This document shows positions 49,464 to 61,369 of a DNA stretch of 64,000 bases, in pieces. The notes below the pieces were generated by a model that was given only the letters and a program-made list of their open reading frames with translations, ran no database searches and was not told where the DNA came from. This DNA is from Trichoplax adhaerens (lineage: Eukaryota; Placozoa; Uniplacotomia; Trichoplacea; Trichoplacidae), in assembly GCF_000150275.1 (NCBI RefSeq), contig NW_002060944.1, positions 3,352,229-3,416,228 of the forward strand, in the 5' to 3' direction. Every line of letters starts with the position of its first letter. The stretch's first letter is position 1. The position numbers and the translations under genes were made by a program.

Positions 49464-51959
49464 TTACGTTGAATTCTTCGCTACTTTGACTTCTCCTTCG
49501 GAATTTTGCATTAAGCGCAATTTGACTTCGGCTATAGTCCCATCCTGGTATGCTACCAAACATGCATATACAATAAAAAAAATTATGCGAGATAATAAAC
49601 ACAGTATTTCTTTTCCACGATGAAACGATAAGCAGTTATTTGTATTAATTTCACCTACCATGTCTGTAAAAGCAATGCGATCCAAACCGACAAGTTCCAT
49701 TCCCTTCATTGAAAAATCTACAAGGCTTTTGGCTGTTAATTAGTAAGAGCATAGGAGAATAAACTTGCTATCGGTACATTAGCTATTAATATAAATGGAC
49801 ACATTGTTGGTTGCCATACCTAGTACTGGTTTTATAATCTTCCATCAACCGGTTCTTTTCAGCAGTATCTTCAATCCATATTTCACTCTATGAAAGAAAA
49901 ATATAAAATTACAATTGCAATGCCGTTCTGACTCAAGTATACCAGCAATTATAGTTATTGAATCTATAGCCATCATGAAATAAGGTTAACATGTATATAC
50001 AGTTACCGGGATTACAAAAGGTGACGGTACTCGGCATATCGGGCAAGCCCTACAACATACAATTCAATCACCAAATTCGTTTAATGATTTTTAGAAATTA
50101 AGAGGGTGTCGAGGCGCACCCTTAACGATACAATGAATAATTGATTTTACCTTATTATCGTGTTATCGTAGCTTGTACTACTCCGCCACTGTCTTATGCA
50201 ATTTATACAAAAAGGGTGATTACAATTTACTAGAGCAAACAAAAAGACTGTCATTAGAACAAAAAGCAAAAGAGATACTCTATCCATTGTTTGCTAGCTA
50301 ATTTACATTAGCTTACCCAATATACCAAATCTACGCTCAGTCCTTGAAGACTTTGCAGTTACATCTTCCATACATATACTACAAGATACACCTTCGCTTC
50401 TGTGTCAATATAAAAGCATTACTATGAAAACTCATATGAAACAGAAATGATCATGAAATAGGATGTTCAATAGATTATTCAACCTCTGAACAGCAAAAGA
50501 GTATTCCATATTTTTTTCAAGTAACATTATACATTCATCTTTATGTTCTGCCAAATTTAAAAAATTCGAACGTTACTTATCAATTCTCCTTTGCTATAAA
50601 TAATTCGGCATAACCCCCCAAAAAGCACTTTTCTAAATTTATGACCTACCCTTCCACTGTTCAGGCATATCCGGAATAAGACACTGCCGTCCACATATAT
50701 CACACTGCAACCCATGTAGATATGGACAACTAGTGCAGATAACGTATAATATTATTATTAAAAATAACAGTAGCATGAACATAGGGCAACATGTCGATAG
50801 CATTAATAACTAAGAATGTGTCTCAAAATTGAAAACAGACTTACTTTTCAATGCTGCAAACGCCAACTTGTGCAAACGGGCATAACTGTAGATCGTTATA
50901 AAACAATGACAGAAATTTTGTATAAAAAACGGGTTAAAAAATTAAAGGTATATGCACATTGTACAATGACCTAAATATTAGAAGACAGCTTACTAGCAAG
51001 GCTGCAGCTTCATCATCTATTTCATCCATATATTCTACTGAAGTCTTTGCAACATCTGCATAAGAAGGCATTGCATGATTGGAATTTTCCGTAGTATCAA
51101 GCCTTTGTTTCTATAAATCATGTATTGAAACACACATTATAAAAAGACAATCTATCACATTTACGTGATGGTAATCTTTGTATACTGTATAAGATACAAG
51201 AAAATTGATGACGCAAGAAATTCTACAAACCAATATCTAACTTTGTCTACGATATATACAGTAAATCAAGATACTTACAGGAACAAATTCTGCAGCATGT
51301 AGCCACCTGTCCTTATAATTGTTGCTACTTGACCGAGAATTTTCTCCATTAGCTTTAGTCATCTAAGAAGCCAGTACGTTAATTTACTTTAAAACTGGTT
51401 CATTGCAAGATACCAACAATTTCACTAATCATATTCAATATAGCCATAAATGCCAATATGTACGTACCGCTTTCTCAGCTGCCAACGATACAGGTTTGAT
51501 AATTCTAATTAAATTAAAAATAGAGTTACAAAATTATAGCTTTAGGCATTTTATAATTGAATGATGAACGTTATGATGCGGTGCAACGATTATTAAATAT
51601 GACACATAGCTTAAAATGGATTATGACAAGAAAAAATTGGCTATCATTGTTACAATTAACTGACTGCATCTTAGTCGTAGGGTTAATGTACCGTTAACGA
51701 TAACATTATTAAGAAAATTTCAAGAAATTATAGGAAAAATTTACATAAGGCCGTAGAATATCCATTGACACATGTATTTTAAAAGTATCTACTATTTGTT
51801 TGCGCAAAAAGTGAAATGGATGCGTTTCTTTTTCTGAGAATTATAAAAGAGTTTAAATGTATTGTCATAGAGAACCAACCTTTTGGCTGTAGGTTTACCA
51901 TGACTAAGTTCACAACTGCTACCTTTAAAGCACAGTCCTTGTTTAAAATATTTGCAAAT
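49464..51959 (-). CDS. MKRN: Makorin-type RING E3 ubiquitin ligase (5' end unresolved)
   Basis: Makorins combine CCCH RNA-binding fingers with a RING and ubiquitinate partner proteins. Phase-consistent exons on this strand include 51959-51880 (CCCH: ICKYFKQGLCFKGSSCELSH), 51504-51468, 51362-51279 (ends LHAAEFVP) and 51110-50994 (PSYADVAKTS). They continue with 50885-50845 plus about 50733-50650 (CCCH: CPFAQVGVCSIEKNCPYLH, then the Makorin Cys-His motif CDICGRQC) and about 50560-50460 (EKNMEYSFAVQR). The RING spans three exons between about 50405 and 50004: CSICMEDV...ERRFGIL, VNCNHPFCINCIRQWR, ACPICRVPSPFVIP. Last come SEIWIEDTAEKNRL, the C-terminal CCCH (CRFFNEGNGTCRFGSHCFYRH in outline) and the final exon AYQDGTIAEVK...AKNST then TAA. 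All visible RING and CCCH ligands are present. The tail after the last finger is only about 28 residues, much shorter than in human MKRN1/2. The start codon and any first CCCH finger upstream of 51959 were not found. Confidence 0.92.
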
Positions 51960-53481
51960 CTGTTTATAAATTTAATGGAAAGAATGAAATTGTCATTACG
52001 AATAAATAACATGATACAAACAATAACAAGAATGGTCTTCTACAAGTATAATTGATTGAAAATATCTATCCGTGGCCCATATCAATTAACATTGAAGCCT
52101 TGCCACACTGTTTATACTCTACGGTATCATGGAAATTCTCACAAGGTTATCATACTGTACAGTAATAAAGAAAGTTCCTTTACAATCGTAAAATTGGCTT
52201 GGGATAGAACGACTGTTAGGGCAAGCATACTAGCTAGTGCTGTACTAATGAACGCTGGACAAGATTTAAGACAATAGAAAGTTTGCACAAGTCATTTGTT
52301 GGTGACTACTTTGCACGATTCATGCTCAAACTGAGTGGAATTGCACACTATACTAGAAAATGATCCAATCCAACGGATTGGACTGTCTATCACCAGCTCC
52401 ATGCATGCGTTTTATTGTACAGCAGTTCTAAATTAATCATTACTGCGAAAAGTCATTTCAATTTGCATGAAAACTACAAAGTGTCCATTCCTAATCATGT
52501 GTCTATGCTGCAAGCCAAGTGGCCAAGCGCTATTGATGTATTACTTATGAAGCACATTGGTCATCTATACAATACCATGGACAGTAGTAGTTCAATTAAA
52601 ATCAATTGATTGACATTACATTATCCACTTCAGTACTCTTTTCCGTCGCGATATGCGAATAGGGGCAATTATTTCCTAGTTTGCAATATCCGCTAGCAAA
52701 GAATCTAGAATACAGGTTGAAAGAGAACAGCAATCGAACTCAATGCTAGACTAATAGTCACAATCAACTGCTTACAATGAATGAATTACAGGTATAAACA
52801 AAAGTTGTTTGAACATATTTGAAGTTGCAACATTCATCTGTGGCTCTGTCAAACTAACAAGAAAGAACAATTGTATGTAGGATAATGGCCGCTCGAGATG
52901 CATTAGTAGAGTAGAAGGGATAGCTTAAGCAACTGCGTCTGCATGATCGAGCCACCACGTCGCCATGCTGGCAACTTCTTGGGTCAGTATGATTGCGATG
53001 CATGGAATGCAGCAACCGGCATACTGTACAATCAAGCCATACAAGAGTTGAAAATTCAACCTCTCAGCAGTGTCATTTATTTACAACTGCAGTACTACAG
53101 CTAGCAGAAAAGATAATCTCGCTACTATTGGTAACCTGCAATTGGAAGTTGTCATTTTTCGCATTTCTTTTTAGCTCGATGATTTCGTGCAGCCGATCCA
53201 ATCAAGGTCCATTGGCAGTAGAACTTGTCGTCGTGGAAATGGCGAGTGGCCGTCAAGGCCGGAGACTATTTGAGTACGGTCCAGTCCGGTCCGGTCCAGT
53301 ACGGTACGGTACGGTACACTCGGTAGTCCCTACTGTACTGTACAATATGCTACAGTACAAACTAAACCGATCTACAGTACTTTACATTGTAATGTACCGT
53401 ATGAACCGGACTTGCAGTACGCTTGCTCAATACGGTGTACTGCACTAAAATTCAAATCGTCTCCGCGAGCTCCAGACAAAA
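51960..53481. other. Intergenic / divergent promoter region between makorin and PPIL1
   Basis: It should hold the makorin 5' exon(s), but no in-frame CCCH finger or start exon was identified on the minus strand. At 53277-53330 there is a striking run of CGGTCC / GGTACGGTAC words, followed by TACTGTACTGTAC and related palindromes to about 53420, just upstream of the PPIL1 start. Long open frames here are by-products of this simple sequence. Confidence 0.5.
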
Positions 53482-54905
53482 ATGGCTGAAGACGCTCGAG
53501 TTTCTCATCTCACTTTTATGACATCGATGGTAAGCACAGTCGTCGTAGAATAATCATTCTTAGCCTTCATCAATTATTTAGACATGCAAGTAATAGAGTG
53601 TTTCTATCGTGGAATATCCAGATGATTAATCACTGCTGTTGATTACAGGGTAATTTCGTTGTGGAATTATATTGGAATCAGGCACCTAGAACATGTCGTA
53701 ATTTTGCCGAGCTGGTAAGTTGAACTACATGGTCATTGCTCGATGCATGACATGATACCTTTATTATAGCGCATACAAAAAACTAGCAAGTATTCCTATG
53801 CTAGGATGGCGTATTTTATAACTGTTGTTTTAGTATTCCAATAAGATGGAATAGTTCATTAATCGTCTACTTTTGAATGGGTACATCTAGTCGAAGAGAG
53901 GCTATTACAACAACTGCAAGTTCCATCGAATCATACGGGTAAGTAGCTGATTGCAAACTAGCTCAATTTTTCTCAATGGAATCAAAGTCAATTATGCAAT
54001 GTGATGGTAACTCTGCACTTTTCACAATCGTGTAGGATTTCATGATTCAGACTGGTGATCCTACAGCAACGGGTCGTGGCGGTGCATCCATCTATGGGTA
54101 ATCATAATGCTATATTGTAGTAGAAAAGTAGAATCTTGACCATGGCGATCTAGCCATCAATCAATTTCTTACAAAAGAATAACAGTTAAAATGAAGTGGT
54201 TAAATTGCACATCCATTTCCATGGACTAGCCAAAAAGTTGCTATTGTGTTTGTTGATTTTACAGTTCTGTTAATGAAACTCTCATGTACTGCTTAGGCAA
54301 ACATTTGAGGATGAACTCACGAAAGAACTGAAGCATACTGGTGCTGGCATTGTATCAATGGCAAACAGGTTGATTTCATTCCTAAACCAATCTGATAAAT
54401 GTAATCTGATAAATGTGTCATAATGAAAATCATATGTTTAAAACATCACTTTTGTATTATTGTTATAAATTGTAGCGGCCCCAATACGAATGGTAGTCAA
54501 TTTTTTATCACTTTAGCACCAACTCAATGGCTAGATGGTACGTCGTGTTATCATCATTTTAATCGTCGTACTCGTTTCCATATCAGTCACAGGTCTTGTA
54601 AGTGCCATTGTAAATCAATAAAACATTTCATGAAATTGTAGGAAAGCATACCGTATTTGGACGTATTTCTGACGGCATTTCAACGGTCAATAAAATTGGG
54701 CTAGTACCCACTGACAGCAACGATAGGTATTACACCAATGATAACATTTATCAATGTCAGATGTTTTGAAATATCAATTTACTAGCAATTTCTTAACATT
54801 GTTACGAAAAACTGAAAGTAATGACTATTGTAAATTAATTTTTGTATGAATTTTCTTAGGCCACAAGAAGATGTAATCATTCGCGATGTACAACCGATAT
54901 ACTGA
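53482..54905 (+). CDS. PPIL1: Peptidyl-prolyl isomerase PPIL1 (spliceosomal cyclophilin)
   Basis: Cyclophilin of the activated spliceosome, bound by SKIP/SNW1 (family knowledge). Eight exons close exactly in phase: 53482-53529, 53649-53714, 53891-53938, 54036-54097, 54297-54368, 54476-54537, 54642-54726 and 54860-54905, giving 162 residues (human 166). The order is MAEDARVSHLTFMTSM, then GNFVVELYWNQAPRTCRNFAEL, YYNNCKFHRIIRDFMIQTGDP (catalytic Arg within FHRIIRDFMIQ), TATGRGGASIYG, TFEDEL...GAGIVSMANSGPNTNGSQFFIT, APTQWLDGKHTVFGRI, and the end EDVIIRDVQPIY. Active-site residues (FHRII, QTGDPT, GSQFF, TQWLDGKH) are intact. The short N-terminus and TGRGGASIYG distinguish PPIL1 from other cyclophilins. 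Confidence 0.96.
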
Positions 54906-55948
54906 AGGACTATCCTGTGTCGATACTTTATATATACATGGAAGGTAGTTAATGACTGAAATGTTGACACTGGTTAACATCTCTAATGACACTAGCAATG
55001 ACCACGATCGTGCTTTGTAATATAGTTGCATCTTTTGCTTCTCTATAACATTACTATATTGACTTTACTCATGTATTATTCCAAAGAGAAATGGTACTTG
55101 CAACCATCTCTTGCTTGTTTAGAAAAGCTAATTTTGAAAATTTTTACTTATGGTTAACAAATATTGATCGCCATGTGTACTATGGCTTGGACTAGCGACT
55201 AATGGTGACTTTAATCTCACTTTACCCATAGCAGCTGTAAATTATTAATAAAAGTGACTGATTACAGCTTACATAGACATGTGCCAATGTTGTTAATATG
55301 ATACTGTTAATCTAGCCATCCAAAACCCTCTCAATAAAATAAGAAGCCTTAAAATTTGTTCAGCAATTAATTTACAGTTCATTTATTATACGTACTAGCG
55401 TATAAGAAGTGTAAAATGATGTTTGCATGAATGATATCACTGTTCAAAATGGATAAAACTACTAGCAAGAACAGTGAATTATTCATTCGTGATGGAAGGA
55501 CGAACAGGTTTGCTCACGATGTCCACAGCTTTATTTGTAATGTATCGATGATTACAGGATCAATTATATATCAACAATTCGTTAAGCTTCTAAGACAGAA
55601 TAGATGTAATTCTTATCTGCTATTACTAAACCATTAATTATAGAACTTTTTATACGTTAATTACTTTCCGATTCATTCACGATAAATCTTTAGCGACACT
55701 TGAATTCGTAGTCCTTTTAATAACTCTAAACTGCTACATCTGAATTTAAGAGATTTTAAAATTCTATAACCTAAATGAAGTCTTCTCCATTAGGAAATAT
55801 CAAGTACAGTCATTAGAGTACCTATCTACAATAACTATTAAAAGACTATCAGCGACAGTATTCATGCGTTGCGCATATATCTAAGAAAGAATATTTTAAT
55901 TCAATGCTGAAATTTTAATTTGTATTGATAACAGACGATATTTTAACG
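54906..55948. other. Intergenic between convergent PPIL1 and CUB gene
   Basis: AT-rich and holds both 3' flanks. An AATAAA-type word occurs near 55245 (TTAATAAAAG). No coding region is supported. Confidence 0.6.
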
Positions 55949-58701
55949 TTATAGCGATCCTTCGCTATCACTCCTTTCAAATCGTCGATATCGCCTTCGA
56001 GCCCTAATTCGTCTACGGATTAAGCAAAATGCTACACTGATAGCTCCTAAGCCACCACCTCCGGCACCGCATACAATCAGGAGCGATGCCCAAAATGGTA
56101 ATCCACCAATGGAAACTAAAATAAAATTCAAACATTATAGGAATGAAAAATTGCTTGATAAGAAAACATTCTATCATCATTGCAATGCTGTAGCAATGCA
56201 TAAGAATGTTACTAGAATAACATTTGATTTTTAAAAGTTGTATGACTGTTATCGTTATTAAGAAGTCACATTGTTCTGTAAGCTTTTCATTTTTAAATTC
56301 TCATGGCCATTGCAAAATTGTTTGCGAGTACTAAAATTTCAAGATCATATGCCGCACAAAATAACATTCTCTATTAATATTCCAATTCATGCATCTTTAG
56401 TCTTAATTTATTCTCAAAATTCTCATTACTACTAAGAAATACCATTCTCAACTAATATTTAAACTTCGCCACTCTCAATGGTCATCAAAAATAAACTTTT
56501 TGGTTTAAAACTATCGTGGGCTATCCCAAATTAAAGTACTCTACAAATATTCGGTTCTTAACTTACATAATTCACATTTCACTTCTCTGCTAATAACTTC
56601 TGGTCCGCTATATCGATAAACAATTGTTGTCTTGGCCGTACAAGTCTGATTTTTATCGGTTATAACCTTCACCGTATTATTTGTAACTAGTAAAAGCAAA
56701 TGATGCAATTTTACTTAATTAAATTCATCATATTTATTTCTGCCCGCAAAGACTGAAAAATTTATACATTAAAGATTATCAATAATTATTACATCATAAA
56801 TTTTGTACCGTGGTTATAAAAATTTAGATATATTACTAGTTAATATTTCCTTCACTTCAGACTGTTCTAAGCGCCTAACTTAATAGAGCTTTATCAAGTA
56901 GATAAAGTGAAAAATATCGCAGAATCTGCTATTCTATATATAAAAATAATCTAGAATTTCTCTATTTCTATGCAAGCATTACTCATTCAATTTGTAGCTT
57001 CAAGGCAGGAGCACTTACTAAAATACTACACAACAATCTTACCTCCGATGTATATAAATTTAAAATTTCTTGACGGATTGAACTTTTCAATCTTGAATCG
57101 TACCAACATTTCATTATATTGCGTATCAAATTCATCTAATTTTGTATCGCATTTCTTAGCTAGTAGTTTATCCTTCTTGTCATAAAATCCGTTGTAGATT
57201 TCAATGTAATTATTTTCATCACAACCCTTCTTGAAAAGATCTTGGCCAAAACTTAACCAACGAACTCGATAGTAAGCTACTTGCGGACTTTTAATAGTAA
57301 ATTGGCATTCAACATTAATACCGCTAGTTTGTGGTATAACTGGAATAGTTAAAGCTCCAGACGGAGTGCCATAGAACAATCCACATTTATTAGGAACACC
57401 TAATCGATTATAACGAAATAGAACAAACGGATGAGCTGGATCGCCATCGATTAATAAAAGTTATATTAACTACAGGTCAAATATGTTATAGTGTTACCCG
57501 AGTAATAAAATGCTCTGAAGCCAGTGTACAGCGCAAGTTGGGATTTTGCAGAATGTAATTTAATATGGACGATGTTACCACCAGTAGTAATAGGATGCGG
57601 TTTATAATATCCACAGTGTCTAAAATAACGATTTCGCTGACTGATTGCACCCTCATAGACTTCTACATAATCATCACAATCGTCCATTGCCATCTTATTG
57701 TTATTTCCTTTAACTGGCTTCAATGCAAATTCCGCAAATTCTAGTAGCATAACACGATCTTGATTTAATTTTATCGTGTATACACAGTCTAAATTTGCAG
57801 GATAAGCCATAGGAAAATGGGGACTAGCGATAGCTCCATAACCAGTTTTATAAATCATGTTTTTGCAGTGATGTGACACTAGAAATGGTAAAGAAATACA
57901 ATTAAGGAGGAAAAATAAAGATTACATAGACTTTGCCACTTATGCAACCAAAAATCTCACGAATAAGCTAGATAGCCCTTACTTGATTTATAGGCAGCTT
58001 TAAAACCTCGATAAAAGCTCATTATATCGAATTCATCAGATGTGGAAGATAAAACAACAGTCATCATATTACCACTGGAAGTAATATCAAACGAATGATT
58101 ACCGCACATTGGTGTATATAAATTATTAATGCCTATTTGGCGGCCGTCATAAACAACCACTGAGTCTGAAGATCCATGGCATAAACGATCGTGACCAGCT
58201 GGTAGATTGAAATCTTTCCATTGCAAGGAAATAACTTGACCCTTTTTAGCTTTAATAACGTATGTGCAACTGCTATTACTTGAAGAAAATGTCGGATAAC
58301 CAAGGCTTGTGATTTGACCTTGATCTTTGTCGAAAACCTGATGGCAATTGTTTTCGGAAACTAAGGTACATAAGCAATTTACACTAAGTTAATGCCGTCC
58401 TTAAGGAAACTCAAACTTTGTGCTTAATATTTAGCTAATCAGGTATGATTTATTCTATTTAAAATTTCATTAGGAATAATTCAGGCAATTAGAGGCTAAA
58501 ATCTTGCAAGTAAAGTTATTATAGATATAGAATAAGTTTGTTCATCCACCAGCAAAGAGATGAAAGATATAGATCAAATGTTAATAAAATATAATTGGAC
58601 ATTCCAGAAGGTAGCTATTCCTTACCAATTAAAATTTCCGAATTTATCTCGCCCTTTATGAGAGCCAAGCAGAACACAATTATCGCAATAATTTCTTTCA
58701 T
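55949..58701 (-). CDS. Type I membrane protein with three CUB domains
   Basis: Six exons close in phase and total 492 residues: 58701-58626, 58360-57983, 57878-57498, 57399-57043, 56686-56567 and 56115-55949. Exon 1 is a signal peptide (MKEIIAIIVFCLALIKGEI). Exons 2, 3 and 4 each encode one CUB domain of about 120-127 residues. CUB1 has NNCHQ, SSCTYVI, VVVYDG and MCGNHS; CUB2 has HHCKN, LDCVYTI, DDYVEVYEG and RHCGYY; CUB3 has NKCGLFYG, VECQFTI, NNYIEIYNG and KKCDT. Exon 5 is a juxtamembrane segment (NNTVKVITDKNQTC). Exon 6 starts SIGGLPFWASLLIVCGAGGG, a membrane helix, then a very basic tail (LIRRRIRARRRYRRFERSD) ending EGSL. Every intron is phase 1, so each CUB exon is symmetric. CUB proteins act in adhesion, receptor auxiliary roles or proteolysis; no catalytic domain is present here, so a surface receptor or co-receptor is likely. 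The exact orthologue is not assigned. Confidence 0.9.
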
Positions 58702-60519
58702 TGTCGTTTGATTGCTATGTGGCCATTTACCAAGTAATTAGTGAGTTTAAATATAAAAACATAATTAGTTAACCCTTGTTCAATATAAAATATCATTTCA
58801 TAAAGCGCAAGTAACTATCGAAAGTAAATTAGGACTAAGTAAGCGAAATACACGGACGAAATTGAGTTACATTTTATTTTACGACCTAGCAATACAATAT
58901 TACGATAAGTATAAAATTGCTTTACTCCGTGGATTATTTAATATTGAAGTTAACTATCCTAGATGAAAGCATGTCTGAAGGTGTGCAGCTTAAAGTCATT
59001 TTGCAATCAGCACTGTTTATTTATACAAGCGGAATTGAACGATTTTCTATACTAATATTTTTATACAGGTGCTTTGCTTACATCATTGAAATATATAAGC
59101 ATAAGTAATTCAGCTATATTAATGATGATTATACAAATATACGGCCATTACTACAAGCCCTCGAAAGTTGATTATCCTTTCCATACATACAATTAATTAG
59201 GAGCCGATAGAAATCAATAAAACGTAGGCATACACATTTACACTCTCAGGTTTTGCTACTTTTTTTAACTAAAGAACTTTTCACAGGAAAACTAGTCTTA
59301 GTTAAACTGAGACTCATTGAAATTCACATAAGCAATCAGTAATAAATCTACAATATTTCTGTTTAGAGCTTTTACACTTTGCTATTATAAGGCAGCAGAA
59401 TAGTAAAATAGTTTAATTGGGGTTATTAGATAGCAAAATGAAAGCAGAACTCGGTAACAGATCCGTGATCATTTCCGTCACTCATTTTTACACTTTCTAC
59501 AAGAGAAATAGTCAGGCAACAAAAGTAAGGTAGTTAAAATTTTATATTAAACAAGCAGTAGTGAACCTAGGATGAATTTTTTTCACAGCTTTCTACATTG
59601 TATCTACGAACATAAGCGCTGCAGCTAATGTGACCCAAGTTTAGCGATATGAGATGCCCAGAATAAATTCAAGCAGGCGAAGCTAGAAATCCATTTACTT
59701 ACTATTAAGGCATCATATTAACACTTATGACACTACTAGGCTGCATTTTAACACTATGGATGAGTAGAAAGTCGAGAAAATGATACCTGTAGTTCTTGCT
59801 ATTCGTTTTTACAAGCCATTTCTCCGGAGGTGGATATGAGGTGAAATTGATCTATTGCCTAAACGACAGGTCGAATTACTTTTGGTATAGCCTGTTCCAG
59901 CACCCCTAGTAAGAAAAAATCATTACGGTACGGAATGGCATAATAACATATTCAATCTAAAATCTATATCGAAATTTAAGTAGCGTACTATACACTAGTA
60001 TTTTTCATCTACTTCTCTATTGAACACTATATCGTATTAACATTACTATAAACTCTTAATGAAGTCCATACTTAATTAGATTACGTCAACATTTTGCATT
60101 ATGTATGCAGTATGATTATCCATAATGATAGAGGTTAAGCTGATGGAAGAATCTCTTACAAATGTGTTATAGCTATTGATTAAGCTCTCTACTGTATTGA
60201 TTAACTGAAACAAAATGATTGTAAACAAATGAATTAATAGCAGGGGTTTCTACAGCAGTCATTGATCAAAGGGCAACTTGATCGATAATTGCAGTTTCTT
60301 CATGATTGCTTTAGCTAAGGCATACTGTATAAGCCTTCGAATTCAATTATGCCAATCCTTTTTTCACATTAATGTATTTAGAAATAACAACCGCACAAAT
60401 TAGACAATTAAATACATACTGGTATAAATTGATTGATATTGAATGGTAGACCGAAAATGATTGGTTGAATCTTTTCCTTCCACTTGGCTATATCAATATG
60501 CTCTAGGATTATCTAATTA
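58702..60519. other. Intergenic, 5' flank of the CUB gene
   Basis: AT-rich, with no coding exon or RNA gene recognised on either strand. It merges into the repeat-rich stretch beginning near 60520. Confidence 0.55.
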
Positions 60520-61270
60520 AGATCAATTAAACGAGATGTACTAGACGCAAGCTGGTTAAAATAAATTTTTTTTCTATTCGATTGCATCTTTCCTTACAGA
60601 AAGGATTATTAACCGATCTGAAAGTATGCTAGTAGTAGATCAGGAGACAGCTCAATTTCTACGATAGATTTAGAATATTAATACCATCTTGCTTTTCATT
60701 CTAGTCAATACGCTATAGCAGAATAGGTCGATAACTGAACTAAAAGTATGGATATACTACTAGATCTAGACGTTGCTCAATTTCAACGATAGAAATGAAA
60801 TATCAGTATCGTTTTGCTTTTTATTCAAGCCGATATGCTGTAGCAGAATGAGTTACTAACTGATCTACAGGAAAATACGGGTATACTGGTAGATCGAGAT
60901 GTAGCTCAATTTCAGTGCTAGAAATGAAATATTAATATCATCTTGCTTTTCATTCAAGCCCATATGTTATAGAATTGACCTAATTATGAAGACAAAATCA
61001 TACGCAATGTGCTAAACGCAAACGAGCTAAAATGAATTCTTTTTCAATTCACTTGCATCCTTCCTAGCAAAAGTGTTATTAACCCAACTGAAAGCATGCT
61101 AGTCGATCAGAAGGCAGTTCTATTTCGATGAGAGAAATGAAATATCAGTATCATCTTGCTTTTCATTCAAGCTATTATGCTATAGCAGAATGTGTTACTA
61201 AATGATCAAAAAGTATAGGTATACTAGTAGATCAAGAGGTAGCTCAATTCTAATAATAGAAATGATATAT
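60520..61270. repeat. Satellite-like higher-order repeat (~120-bp units with ~95-bp separators)
   Basis: A ~122-bp unit starts at about 60605, 60728, 60852, 61072 and 61192. Each has variants of AACTGATCTGAAAGTATG, GTAGCTCAATTTC, ATCTTGCTTTTCATTCAAGC and GCTATAGCAGAAT in that order. The first three copies follow a separator (about 60520-60603) whose words (GTACTAGACGCAAGCTGGTT; GATTGCATCTTTCCT) recur in variant form at about 60975-61070 before the last two units. The pattern is therefore separator + 3 units, then separator + 2 units. Confidence 0.8.
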
Positions 61271-61369
61271 TATGCACTTTATATATAGTGATATATTATA
61301 TAGTTTTCAGGTTTTTTTGCCCAAATCTATAGTAAGAATCATCGATATAACGTAAGTACCTCACTCAAA

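Noticed and set aside
49600-49740. Open frame reading MKGMELVGLDRIAFTDM on the minus strand
   Set aside because: Wrong frame of the makorin exon that encodes the last CCCH finger (KPCRFFNEGNGTC...).
52993-53448. 151-codon open frame on the plus strand before PPIL1
   Set aside because: Its second half is a translation of the GGTACGGTAC / GGTCC simple repeat. It ends just before the true PPIL1 start and shows no domain.
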